Assembly: GCA_964610775.1 (NCBI GenBank)
Contig: CAZSZC010000005.1
Coordinates: 1 to 48,109 of the forward strand
Origin: CAZPWF01 sp964610775
GTDB lineage: Bacteria; Patescibacteriota; Saccharimonadia; Saccharimonadales; JACQNP01
Length of the DNA stretch: 48,109 bases
Reading direction: 5' to 3'
Below, piece after piece: positions 1-7,645 of this stretch. Under the pieces are notes generated by a model that was given only the letters and a program-made list of their open reading frames with translations, had not been told where the DNA came from and ran no database searches. Position 1 is the stretch's first letter. Every line of letters starts with the position of its first letter. The position numbers were made by a program, and so were the translations under genes.

Positions 1-32
1 AAAAGATACAACCGATGATCAGCCATCACTGC

Positions 33-38
33 TATAAT
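33..38 (+). promoter_or_regulatory. -10 element of the PH-domain gene, leaderless spacing
   Basis: A perfect TATAAT hexamer ends 7 nt before the ATG at 46, so the predicted transcript starts at or next to the start codon. No Shine-Dalgarno sequence fits in between. The -35 region is not clear. Confidence 0.6.
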
Positions 39-45
39 TGACGAT

Positions 46-645
46 ATGAAACCGGAAAATTGCATGAAACCCGAGCAGCTTTCAACCAACGGTCGAAAAC
101 TATTCGAAATGATTGAGTTCGATGAGAATGAGCAATTAATAGCCGAGATAAGAAAGCACCCCTTCGGTTTATTCATAGTGTACATAACTGGTTTTGCTAT
201 AACTATGGCTGTCTCATTAGTATTTTTTCTAGTGCCAATTCTACTATCAGCCAATAACAGTGGTTTCACTAGTGAAGCGCGCGCCATTCAGCCCTACATG
301 ACGTTACTAGGACTAATTTTGGTTATAGGCTGCCTAATAGGTACTGGTATTGGGGCGTATTTGTATATAAGTAATGTAATACTCGTTACATCTGAGAAGT
401 TAGCACAAGTATTGTATAAGTCGATATTCAATCGCAAAATCTCGCAATTAAGCATAGGGGATGTACAAGACGTTACAGTTAATCAAGTTGGTCTGACTGC
501 GCGCTTATTCAACTACGGGACTATTATTATAGAAACTGCTGGTGAGCAAGATAACTATGATTTTACGTACGTCCCCGATCCTTATAAAAAATCAAAGCTT
601 ATTGTCGGTTCCCACGAAGTTAATCTTACAAAATACGGTAACTAG
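46..645 (+). CDS. PH-domain (bPH2-like) membrane protein
   Basis: A 199-residue membrane protein. Two transmembrane segments (about residues 43-68 and 85-110) precede a C-terminal beta-rich domain with the look of a bacterial PH domain: an ILVTSEKL strand, an arginine-containing ISQLSIGDVQDV stretch and a GTIIIET strand. Such domains sit at the cytoplasmic membrane face; the substrate or partner is unknown. The first ATG is chosen because TATAAT lies 7 nt upstream; ATGs at codons 7 and 22 are alternatives. The gene converges on the pilus operon, one base apart. The family call is firm at fold level only. Confidence 0.7.
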   Translation: MKPENCMKPEQLSTNGRKLFEMIEFDENEQLIAEIRKHPFGLFIVYITGFAITMAVSLVFFLVPILLSANNSGFTSEARAIQPYMTLLGLILVIGCLIGTGIGAYLYISNVILVTSEKLAQVLYKSIFNRKISQLSIGDVQDVTVNQVGLTARLFNYGTIIIETAGEQDNYDFTYVPDPYKKSKLIVGSHEVNLTKYGN

Positions 646-646
646 T

Positions 647-946
647 TTATTCGCTAAACGGATTATCGCGGGCTTGCTCGAACAAACTTTGCACCTCGAC
701 ATTTTGGTCTTCCAGCTGTTGAATTTTTGAGATCGCATTTTTATCAATTTTCGGGCGTTGTACAGTCGTAAGTTTTTCGGTAACTGCTTCCTCTGTAGGC
801 TCGGTACTGGAATAGTTCTTAATTCTTAGAACCAAGAATCCAAAAACGAGAGCAACCACGACAATGAAAATAACAACAGTGTACTTCTTGAGTTTTTCTG
901 TTAGAGCTAGAAACTTAGGTAGTATTTGTTTAACTTCTATATTCAT
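647..946 (-). CDS. Small single-pass membrane protein, last gene of the pilus operon
   Basis: 99 residues: a short cytoplasmic N-terminus, one transmembrane helix (about residues 22-42), then a Lys/Glu-rich outer segment with a predicted helical LEDQNVEVQSLFEQ stretch. Its start overlaps the pilO-like gene by 4 nt (ATGA), so it is translationally coupled to the pilus inner-membrane platform genes. By position it could play the role of PilP, but it lacks PilP's beta domain and lipobox. I do not recognise a family; a role in pilus assembly is inferred from context. Confidence 0.6.
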   Translation of the reverse strand: MNIEVKQILPKFLALTEKLKKYTVVIFIVVVALVFGFLVLRIKNYSSTEPTEEAVTEKLTTVQRPKIDKNAISKIQQLEDQNVEVQSLFEQARDNPFSE

Positions 947-1599
947 GGCTTTATAAATACATTTATGGTTAGTGTAAACGTTAATTGATGAATGTCATTA
1001 GCTTTAGGTTGAATATTAATCTGAGCAACTTGAGCCGTTCTTCTGTTTTGCTCTAGTTTGGTTAAAAAGTTAGTGAGGTTAACGAACGAAACTGGATTTG
1101 TTGTATCGGATTGCAAAGTAATTTCTAATTGGTAGACATTTGGTATGCCGTCGACAGCTTTTACCTGAGAAACAGGCGGTGCGGCGGGAGCTGCTTGCTT
1201 ATTTCCTGTGTCCTTATTCCCGCTATCAGTGCTATTGACGTTTGCTGGTTTGGGGGCTGCCGTTCCTAAATTAGAGCTAGGAAAACTCAAGCTCGCAATA
1301 GAAATTCCGCTTTCCTCAGCAATTTTAACTATCTCGCGAATTGTTTTAGCTTGATCTTTGTCTTGCGGAACAATAGATTTAGTTATGTTTTCAAGTTCAG
1401 CATATTTATCTATGTCTTTGTTGGCGCTTATTAGTGCAACTTGCTGTTCATCCAGTACCCGGTTATCCAGCTTTAGGCTAACCAATTCGTTGGCCTTCTT
1501 GTGAAGTAGATTATCGCCAACTACTATTGCCGCCACGCCGGCTATGACCATCAGACCTATTAGCCCAAGCATTCCAAAATAAACTCGTTTACTATTCAT
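943..1599 (-). CDS. pilO: PilO-like type IV pilus inner-membrane platform protein
   Basis: 218 residues with one N-terminal transmembrane helix (about 8-28), a coiled-coil-like stretch, a low-complexity Ala/Pro/Asn/Ser linker around residues 110-145, then a C-terminal alpha/beta domain. This matches the PilO layout (TM, coiled coil, ferredoxin-like domain). PilO pairs with PilN and links the PilM-PilN complex to the pilus machine. It directly abuts pilN and overlaps the next gene by 4 nt. The linker is unusually long and could span the thick cell wall expected of a monoderm. Primary sequence is divergent, so the name rests on topology and order. Confidence 0.75.
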   Translation of the reverse strand: MNSKRVYFGMLGLIGLMVIAGVAAIVVGDNLLHKKANELVSLKLDNRVLDEQQVALISANKDIDKYAELENITKSIVPQDKDQAKTIREIVKIAEESGISIASLSFPSSNLGTAAPKPANVNSTDSGNKDTGNKQAAPAAPPVSQVKAVDGIPNVYQLEITLQSDTTNPVSFVNLTNFLTKLEQNRRTAQVAQINIQPKANDIHQLTFTLTINVFIKP

Positions 1600-2243
1600 T
1601 ATTGGTTACCTTGATTCTGGTTATTTATGAACAGGAACGGATTATTTTGCGAGAATAGAGCACGTACGGTAATTTTGCATGGATACTTAGCATCAAGATC
1701 GCTCGCTGTCGACTGGCCAGTATTAACATTTGTAGCACTACCGGCTGTGGTCGAGCATTGGACGCTTATTATATCGGCCTTTTCGAATATTTTATTGTTG
1801 GGGTCTTGTAAATTAACTTGTACCTGAGTAGCGGTATTGTAGTCCGTCGCCGCCGCGGTCAGATCTAGTCCTCCCTGTAGTTTGTTAATGCTTAGACCAG
1901 TAAGAACAGCGCCCTCAGGTATTGCTGATCCAATTTGTTTTAGTAGAGCCGAAAATAATACTTGCTTAGATAATACCTGAACAGCTAACTTGATACTTCC
2001 ACTTATACCCTCAACTTTTTTCTGAGTTTCTTCTAGCTTTTGGACTTTAAGTTGTTGACGTGTTTGCTCTATTTGTGCGGCATATGATTTTGAGGACTGT
2101 TGAATATATAGTTGACCAAAGATGACAATTATAAAGATTGCTGCGATTGCACCACCCAGTACAATCACCCATCTCAAAAGTTTGGTGTTGCGCCTAGCGT
2201 AAATAGTATTTTCTCGCATTTCAGGTGGTAGCAAATTTATCAT
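1599..2243 (-). CDS. pilN: PilN-like type IV pilus assembly protein
   Basis: 214 residues. It begins MINLLPPEMR, the typical PilN cytoplasmic N-terminus (INLLP motif) that docks into PilM. A transmembrane helix follows (about 25-47), then a coiled coil and a C-terminal domain. Two cysteines flank a Ser/Thr/Asn-rich loop near residues 163-187 and may form a disulfide outside the membrane. It overlaps pilM by 4 nt and pilO by 1 nt. The order pilM-pilN-pilO is the canonical order, and the INLLP motif makes this call firm. Confidence 0.85.
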   Translation of the reverse strand: MINLLPPEMRENTIYARRNTKLLRWVIVLGGAIAAIFIIVIFGQLYIQQSSKSYAAQIEQTRQQLKVQKLEETQKKVEGISGSIKLAVQVLSKQVLFSALLKQIGSAIPEGAVLTGLSINKLQGGLDLTAAATDYNTATQVQVNLQDPNNKIFEKADIISVQCSTTAGSATNVNTGQSTASDLDAKYPCKITVRALFSQNNPFLFINNQNQGNQ

Positions 2244-3310
2244 ACGAATACCTCTTTGGGGTTAAGTAAGGCCAAGCCAGCAACGGTTACGTACATTGAT
2301 TTTTCAACAGTGTTAGGAGGCTGGAGCCCACTAAAATCAAGATGTTGCCATGGATCGCACATACGCGAAGGTAACCGCAGAATATCTGTCATATGTTCGC
2401 TAAGCCCAGGCATATTGGCACCGCCACCCATCGTAACAACCTGACTTATTTTACGTTTGGTGGTTGAGCGCTCCTCATAATATCTGATCATACGGCGAAT
2501 TTCTTTTACGAGCTGTTCAAGAATTGGGGCCAACGATTCAGTGATCTCTTTTTGCTTTTTACTAACGCCTAATCCGTACTTAGTCTTAATAACGTGAGCC
2601 TCTTGTTTAGTAACTTTGAGCTTGGCGGCAATCAGATCAGTGAAACTATCACCACCACCAGCAACGGTGCCAGTTACGATTAGACCATTGTCATATATTG
2701 TTATGTCAGACGAAACTGAGCCAAAGTCAATTAATATTGTTGGTACATCACTTTGCTCGGCTTGAACAAACAGGCGACCAGAGGCGCTGATTGAAGTTTC
2801 CAGCGCAATTGCTTCCAAACCAGCAATTCGTGTCAGTGTTACGTAAGAATCCACAATTTTCTTAGGTGCTGCCACGGCCAAAAGCTCTATTTCTTTGTCG
2901 GTTTCTTCGATAACGTTGTAATCCATGTAGAGCTCGTCTATGGGTACGGGGATATATTGTTCTGCTTCGAGCTTTAGAGCTTCCATAAGGTCTTTTTTGT
3001 TTAGTTTTGGCAGGGTCATTGTTCGGTTGAAAGTTCGACTGGCAGGAATTGAGGCAGTGACGCGCCGAGTAGTTATTTCGCCAATAATGTTATGTTCGAA
3101 TAGCTCTTTCATCATTTTTGCGATGAGTTCTGGTTCGACAATTACGCCATCTTTTATAGCTCGTGGGTCAAAACTTGCTACACCATATCCGCTAACTATC
3201 TGCTCTTTGCTAAGCCAGTCAATTTGCATAACTTTAAGACTACTGAACCCAATATCGAGTCCAAAAACCGGTTTATCTTGGTAGAAGTATGTGTTGTTCA
3301 TGCCACCCAT
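2240..3310 (-). CDS. pilM: PilM, actin-like type IV pilus assembly ATPase
   Basis: 356 residues of the FtsA/actin-like superfamily. The phosphate-1 motif FGLDIGFSSLK lies near residue 16. The central region has LIDFGSVSSDITIYDNG and GTVAGGGDSFT, and a late VVTMGGGANMPGL motif is present, all nucleotide-binding loops of PilM/FtsA. PilM is cytoplasmic and binds the INLLP tail of PilN. Codon 4 (3301) is another possible start; the outer ATG is kept because the extended -10 at 3331-3339 allows it. It follows the minor pilins and leads the pilMNO block. Confidence 0.9.
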   Translation of the reverse strand: MGGMNNTYFYQDKPVFGLDIGFSSLKVMQIDWLSKEQIVSGYGVASFDPRAIKDGVIVEPELIAKMMKELFEHNIIGEITTRRVTASIPASRTFNRTMTLPKLNKKDLMEALKLEAEQYIPVPIDELYMDYNVIEETDKEIELLAVAAPKKIVDSYVTLTRIAGLEAIALETSISASGRLFVQAEQSDVPTILIDFGSVSSDITIYDNGLIVTGTVAGGGDSFTDLIAAKLKVTKQEAHVIKTKYGLGVSKKQKEITESLAPILEQLVKEIRRMIRYYEERSTTKRKISQVVTMGGGANMPGLSEHMTDILRLPSRMCDPWQHLDFSGLQPPNTVEKSMYVTVAGLALLNPKEVFV

Positions 3311-3330
3311 AAGCGTAAGTGCTATTTGAT

Positions 3331-3339
3331 AGTATAACA
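3331..3339 (-). promoter_or_regulatory. Extended -10 upstream of pilM
   Basis: On the minus strand the site reads TGT then TATACT, an extended -10, 20 nt before the pilM start. It suggests that pilMNO can be transcribed separately from the upstream pilin genes. Confidence 0.45.
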
Positions 3340-3366
3340 GGTATGCGTTCTAAAATAACCACCGTT

Positions 3367-5265
3367 TTATAGAGTTGGTATCGGCGAGTCTGGACAGGTG
3401 CTGGTGTAGGCACTAGCCGATATGTTCCACTTACTCCTCAAATACTCCTCTAATGCCTCTATTTGCTGACATTCTAAGGCTTTATCGTAAACTACTATCT
3501 CTGCATAATCTCCGTTTAGGTAATCTGCTCCGGCGCCTCCTGAAGAAGATCCATTTCTTCGCCCACCAAAGTACAGTTGATTGATCGTATAGCTGTAGTT
3601 ACTGCCGGGATTTATACCAGTCTTTTGGGCAACATTAACACCGTTACCCCTTAAGTCGGCTGTAATGTCGCTAGGAGTAGTAGGGCTAATTGTAAATGCC
3701 GTGGCATAAATATAAGGATTGCCAGCACATGTCCCACCGCAAGAATAATCTGTTCTGTTACTTGCGCTACTGCCAGAATACATGCTAGAAAAACCATTGC
3801 CAGTATTGTAGCGTAGCAGCGGCACGATAGCAGTGTTACCTGAAGTGTCATTGTTTGCTGACGTATTCATTCCGCTTATAAATCGCCCATCTGTGCCAGA
3901 GGTTGTGAAGTTTGACTTAACTACTGCCAGTACTGTCATCTCTCTTTTATTGGTTAGTGCAGTTGTTAGATTGCTGAGCAATGTACCGTTATTAAATCGA
4001 ACAATGGTTTTCCCATTTATCTGATTATCGATGCGGGTAGGTGAATTCCCGTAGGCTAGTAATGCATGATTGCCGTTGCCTGATTTATCTTGCCATTGGG
4101 TTACTGTGCCATTATTGGTGGCTGGAGCGACAGATCCAACAGTGTAGTTAATTGATAACTGTAAGCCATTTTTAGTGGCTCTGCGAGTAGCGTTACCGTT
4201 TCCTGACTGGTATTTAATTACAAACCCCATATTACCGTTTGATGGGTTCCAGTTTGTGTTGTTAATCATTTCTTGGGCTATGCTTGTGACGTCAAAAGTT
4301 TGAGTGTTACCTGGTGGGAAATTGTTAGTGGTAAGATCACTAAATGCAGTAGTGTGCAGGTTGGCGGTCGAAAGCCTGGTACTTACTTGGTTACTGCCAG
4401 TTGATGAGAATAGTGGCAAATGTGGATCACCCGACGTGTTGTATATACCATAAGCTCTATGTGTTACCGACCCGCTCGTTCCGGAAGGCGTCCCGCCCAC
4501 CATCTGTATTGATGCTGAAGTTATGGTGGCGTTTTTTGGAACATTTACATTCCTAAAAACAAGTCCAATGTTCAGTTTACGCTGAGCAGAATTGTTGCAA
4601 ACACTGCTGGTAAATTCTGTTGTATCGCAAAAGTGCATCTCGAGATCATTACTTTGCCAAGAATTTACTGTTTGACCTCCAGTGTCAGCCCTTTCTTCGA
4701 CCGAATCCCTAGTGGTATCGCCAGAATTGCCAAAGGTTGTAGGGCTAGTCACTGTTGTCGTTGAAACTGACGTTGTCTTAAGAGTATTTAGATCGCTTGC
4801 ATCTAGCCATACAGTTGGCCCGAAGTTATCAGGTGTTTTGCAGACAGCGTATGTTCTAACAATTTCTGATCGGATATCAAAAACATATTTAGCTGTTGCA
4901 GAAGCTTTTGGTAGATAGACGCTACCAGTGCCTTTAATAGTTTTTTCATAACCATCGGCTGATGTGCTCAGAACCTCGGCCTTAAACGTTACTCTATAAC
5001 GGTTGTTTGTTACTAGATCTTGTTCTGTTGTGCCGGAGTAGTTGCCACAAGTAGATTGATCGAATTGCTCCTTTGAGTAATCGACAGCTGCTTTTGAAGC
5101 AACTCTTGCCATCTGGATGTAGGCTTGCTTATAGGCCAAGTTGAGACTGTTATTTGCCTGCATTAGTGCCGCATAGGCAACGAAGGTCATAATAACCATC
5201 AGTCCAATAATCGTAGGTAATATAAATCCCTTATCGGAATTTTTGAGCGGCTTTAGACGCATCAT
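3367..5265 (-). CDS. Large PilX/GspK-like minor pilin with a lectin-like domain, tip-adhesin candidate
   Basis: 632 residues. The N-terminus is a type III prepilin signal (KG|FILPTIIG) followed by a hydrophobic helix. The residue at mature position 5 is Thr, not Glu; this loss is known for GspK-type pseudopilins, which cap the fibre tip. A pilin-like region lies at about 40-150. A DNRLRE-like beta domain follows at about 185-380, containing FDVTSIAQEMINN. A concanavalin/LamG-like domain runs from about 395 to 625, starting near WQDKSGNGNHA. It overlaps both the upstream minor pilin gene and its operon neighbours tightly. A tip adhesin for host or surface contact is an inference; domain names are from pattern recognition. 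Confidence 0.75.
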   Translation of the reverse strand: MMRLKPLKNSDKGFILPTIIGLMVIMTFVAYAALMQANNSLNLAYKQAYIQMARVASKAAVDYSKEQFDQSTCGNYSGTTEQDLVTNNRYRVTFKAEVLSTSADGYEKTIKGTGSVYLPKASATAKYVFDIRSEIVRTYAVCKTPDNFGPTVWLDASDLNTLKTTSVSTTTVTSPTTFGNSGDTTRDSVEERADTGGQTVNSWQSNDLEMHFCDTTEFTSSVCNNSAQRKLNIGLVFRNVNVPKNATITSASIQMVGGTPSGTSGSVTHRAYGIYNTSGDPHLPLFSSTGSNQVSTRLSTANLHTTAFSDLTTNNFPPGNTQTFDVTSIAQEMINNTNWNPSNGNMGFVIKYQSGNGNATRRATKNGLQLSINYTVGSVAPATNNGTVTQWQDKSGNGNHALLAYGNSPTRIDNQINGKTIVRFNNGTLLSNLTTALTNKREMTVLAVVKSNFTTSGTDGRFISGMNTSANNDTSGNTAIVPLLRYNTGNGFSSMYSGSSASNRTDYSCGGTCAGNPYIYATAFTISPTTPSDITADLRGNGVNVAQKTGINPGSNYSYTINQLYFGGRRNGSSSGGAGADYLNGDYAEIVVYDKALECQQIEALEEYLRSKWNISASAYTSTCPDSPIPTL

Positions 5266-5981
5266 TGATTTAGTTTCCTCAAGGTTATACTACTGTCAGA
5301 ATATATATCTTCAGCGAATGCTTTGTCTTTTAGTTGCAAGTCGACCTTAATTTTTTCAGCAAGAGTTGGATCGGTCACGACATTGTTACCAGTGTCATAG
5401 TATGTGATTGTAAAGGTGTTGAGTTTGTCGGTAACTAGTATGTCGGCCGGACAACTACTACTTGCGTTTGCCGCAGGACATCTCTGTTTATAGTAACTGG
5501 TGCCACAGGTTGACATTGAAGACGGAGCGGTCAGTGTCCTTTTGTATAGATTTGTACCACTGACGAAATAAATTACATTGTTGTATAGAACGGAGTTATC
5601 GGTAAGCACACTAGGATCGCAACCAAGAGTATTTATATAAACTGGTTTTCGTGTATCTGAGCGACGATTTGCGGTGAGAGCCGGGCTGGACAGTATCAAC
5701 GTCTGTGGAGTTGTATTGTATTTCCAACCACCACTGGGTTGGTAAGTATCGACAAGTCCAGAATTAATGCCGGTATTGAATGAGTCTGCGAAGTAGACAT
5801 CATCTTGCATGCTGAAGACAATATTTTGGGCCTCGACCTGTAAGTTTAGTTGCGCTCCTTGCTGGGTAAGCTGACCATACTGGTTAAACAAATAACTAGT
5901 CATTAGAATAACAGTTAGCATTACTACTGGTGTAATTACCAATATTTCTACTAGGGTAAATCCTTTTTGATTTAACTTCAT
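5262..5981 (-). CDS. PilW/GspJ-like minor pilin
   Basis: 239 residues with the prepilin motif QKG|FTLVEILV (Glu at mature position 5) and a hydrophobic helix (about 8-30). The C-terminal globular region has paired cysteines near CGTSYYKQRC and ASSSC, and ends with an LNTFTITYYDTGNNVV strand typical of GspJ/PilW pseudopilins. Its start overlaps the preceding pilV-like gene by 4 nt and its end overlaps the large tip pilin by 4 nt, so the three are translationally coupled and are probably the I-J-K priming complex of this pilus. Confidence 0.8.
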   Translation of the reverse strand: MKLNQKGFTLVEILVITPVVMLTVILMTSYLFNQYGQLTQQGAQLNLQVEAQNIVFSMQDDVYFADSFNTGINSGLVDTYQPSGGWKYNTTPQTLILSSPALTANRRSDTRKPVYINTLGCDPSVLTDNSVLYNNVIYFVSGTNLYKRTLTAPSSMSTCGTSYYKQRCPAANASSSCPADILVTDKLNTFTITYYDTGNNVVTDPTLAEKIKVDLQLKDKAFAEDIYSDSSITLRKLNQ

Positions 5982-6400
5982 CGTCCCAGTCCATTCTTTT
6001 GAATGAAATTTGCATACTGAATGGTGCGCTTACTAGAGCCGCTACCAAACTCCACAGTTATCACTACTTGTTTAAGCGTATTGCTGACAGTATTGACATA
6101 AACTTTACCAGATCTAGGTGATTCAAATGACGAGGGTAGGCTATTACTAAAATCTTCGACTTGCACTAATGTGCCCGTTGGTGTGGTTGAGGGCAAAGCG
6201 GTAAAAAGTTTATTTTCGTATTCTTCCATTTTACCGAAAGCCAAACTATTTGCCTTGGCAATATCCAAGGCCTTTTTGTTAATGTTTTGTATTGTCGTAA
6301 AAGAAACCATGAAGGCGCCGAAAGCCACACCAATTATTATCAAAGTAATAAGCAGCTCAACGATTGAGAATCCATTCGAATTAGAGCCCAATTTTTTCAT
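5978..6400 (-). CDS. PilV/GspI-like minor pilin
   Basis: 140 residues with the prepilin cleavage motif SNG|FSIVELLITL (Glu5 present) and one N-terminal hydrophobic helix (about 12-35). The short C-terminal part has a beta-hairpin-like LKQVVITVEFGSGSSKRTIQY, a GspI/PilV feature. It lies 30 nt after pilC and overlaps the next minor pilin by 4 nt. By order and size it fits the GspI position of a minor-pilin tip complex with the two genes downstream. Confidence 0.8.
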   Translation of the reverse strand: MKKLGSNSNGFSIVELLITLIIIGVAFGAFMVSFTTIQNINKKALDIAKANSLAFGKMEEYENKLFTALPSTTPTGTLVQVEDFSNSLPSSFESPRSGKVYVNTVSNTLKQVVITVEFGSGSSKRTIQYANFIQKNGLGR

Positions 6401-6430
6401 GCTTATGTTAATTATATCAACACTTAATAA

Positions 6431-7642
6431 TTAGTTGCCGACATTCTTACTAAGGCTAGCTATTGGCCCCATAACACTTGCAGCAATTAACCCTACCATA
6501 CCACCAAGTACAACGATCATTAGTGGTTCAATTATGGAGCTAAGCCCATCAATGGTTGTCTCTACCTCCTCTTCATAGAAGTCGGCTACTTTAACGAGAA
6601 TAGTGTCTATTTGTCCGGTTTCTTCGCCCACAGCTAACATTTGACTTACTATAGCGGGGAAGTGCTTACTTTTTGATAGTGGTTCGCTGAGTTGCTTTCC
6701 ATTTTTGACTTCTTTAGCGGCTTCTTTGAGTTCTGCTTCGATGACCTTGTTTCCAATTGCGCCACCGGTTACTTCTAGTGCATCAAGCACACTCACGCCG
6801 GCTGACATGAGGGATGCAAATGTACGAGCAAATCGAGCAATAGCAACCTTAATTATAATCATATTAATGATTGGCGTTCTAAGTAGTAGTGCATGAAATT
6901 TATATTTACCCTTTGGCGTTCTTAAATATCGTCTGATCAAAATGACTGCAATAAATATTACAATCCCAATCGGTACGGCGTTAGCGCGCATAAAGTCACT
7001 AATAGACAACATGGCCTGCGTGTATACCGGTAGTTGGGCATCGTCACCACCGAGATCCTTGAGAATTTTACCAATCTTCGGTATTACAAATATCATAATT
7101 CCAAAAAACGCAAATACGGTGATTGCCAGAATTACCATCGGGTAAGTCATAGCGCTTTTAACTTTTTTTCTCATGCTTGCGTCTTGTTCAACCTGTGTAG
7201 CCAGCCTCTTAAGAATCTCGTCTAGTATTCCTCCGGATTCTCCAGCACGAACCATATTAACGTAAACATCCGAGAATACACTAGGATATTTGGCAAAAGC
7301 GTCACCCAGTGCAATACCGCCCTCCACATCTTTAATAATTGTAGAAATAACTGACTTAAAGTATTTGCTCTCAGTTTGATCTTGAAGTGTTGCAAGCGAT
7401 CGGGGTAGTGGTACGCCGGCGGATACCATTGTAGATAATTGTCTGGTGAAAACGACCAATTCTTTTAGTTTTACTTTCTTTGCACGCTTTCTCCGTCCGC
7501 TCATGGCGCCATCTAGTTTTATCAAAATTGGTTTAGCGCCTTGTCGATTCAAAGCCGCCATTACAGCATCACGACTAGTAGCTTCCATCGTACCGTGGAC
7601 TGTCTTTCCTTCTTTAGTTGTAGCTGTATAGGTAAATTTCAT
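6431..7642 (-). CDS. pilC: PilC, type IV pilus inner-membrane platform protein (GspF family)
   Basis: 403 residues, the normal length. It has an N-terminal cytoplasmic stretch (KFTYTATTKEGKTVHGTMEA) and two copies of the T2SSF helical domain (about residues 65-185 and 270-395). The signature VRAGESGGILDEIL is in the first copy and LAVGEETGQIDTIL in the second, with three transmembrane helices. PilC couples the PilB motor to pilin polymerisation. It is 3 nt downstream of pilB. All family features are present. Confidence 0.95.
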   Translation of the reverse strand: MKFTYTATTKEGKTVHGTMEATSRDAVMAALNRQGAKPILIKLDGAMSGRRKRAKKVKLKELVVFTRQLSTMVSAGVPLPRSLATLQDQTESKYFKSVISTIIKDVEGGIALGDAFAKYPSVFSDVYVNMVRAGESGGILDEILKRLATQVEQDASMRKKVKSAMTYPMVILAITVFAFFGIMIFVIPKIGKILKDLGGDDAQLPVYTQAMLSISDFMRANAVPIGIVIFIAVILIRRYLRTPKGKYKFHALLLRTPIINMIIIKVAIARFARTFASLMSAGVSVLDALEVTGGAIGNKVIEAELKEAAKEVKNGKQLSEPLSKSKHFPAIVSQMLAVGEETGQIDTILVKVADFYEEEVETTIDGLSSIIEPLMIVVLGGMVGLIAASVMGPIASLSKNVGN

Positions 7643-7645
7643 TGT

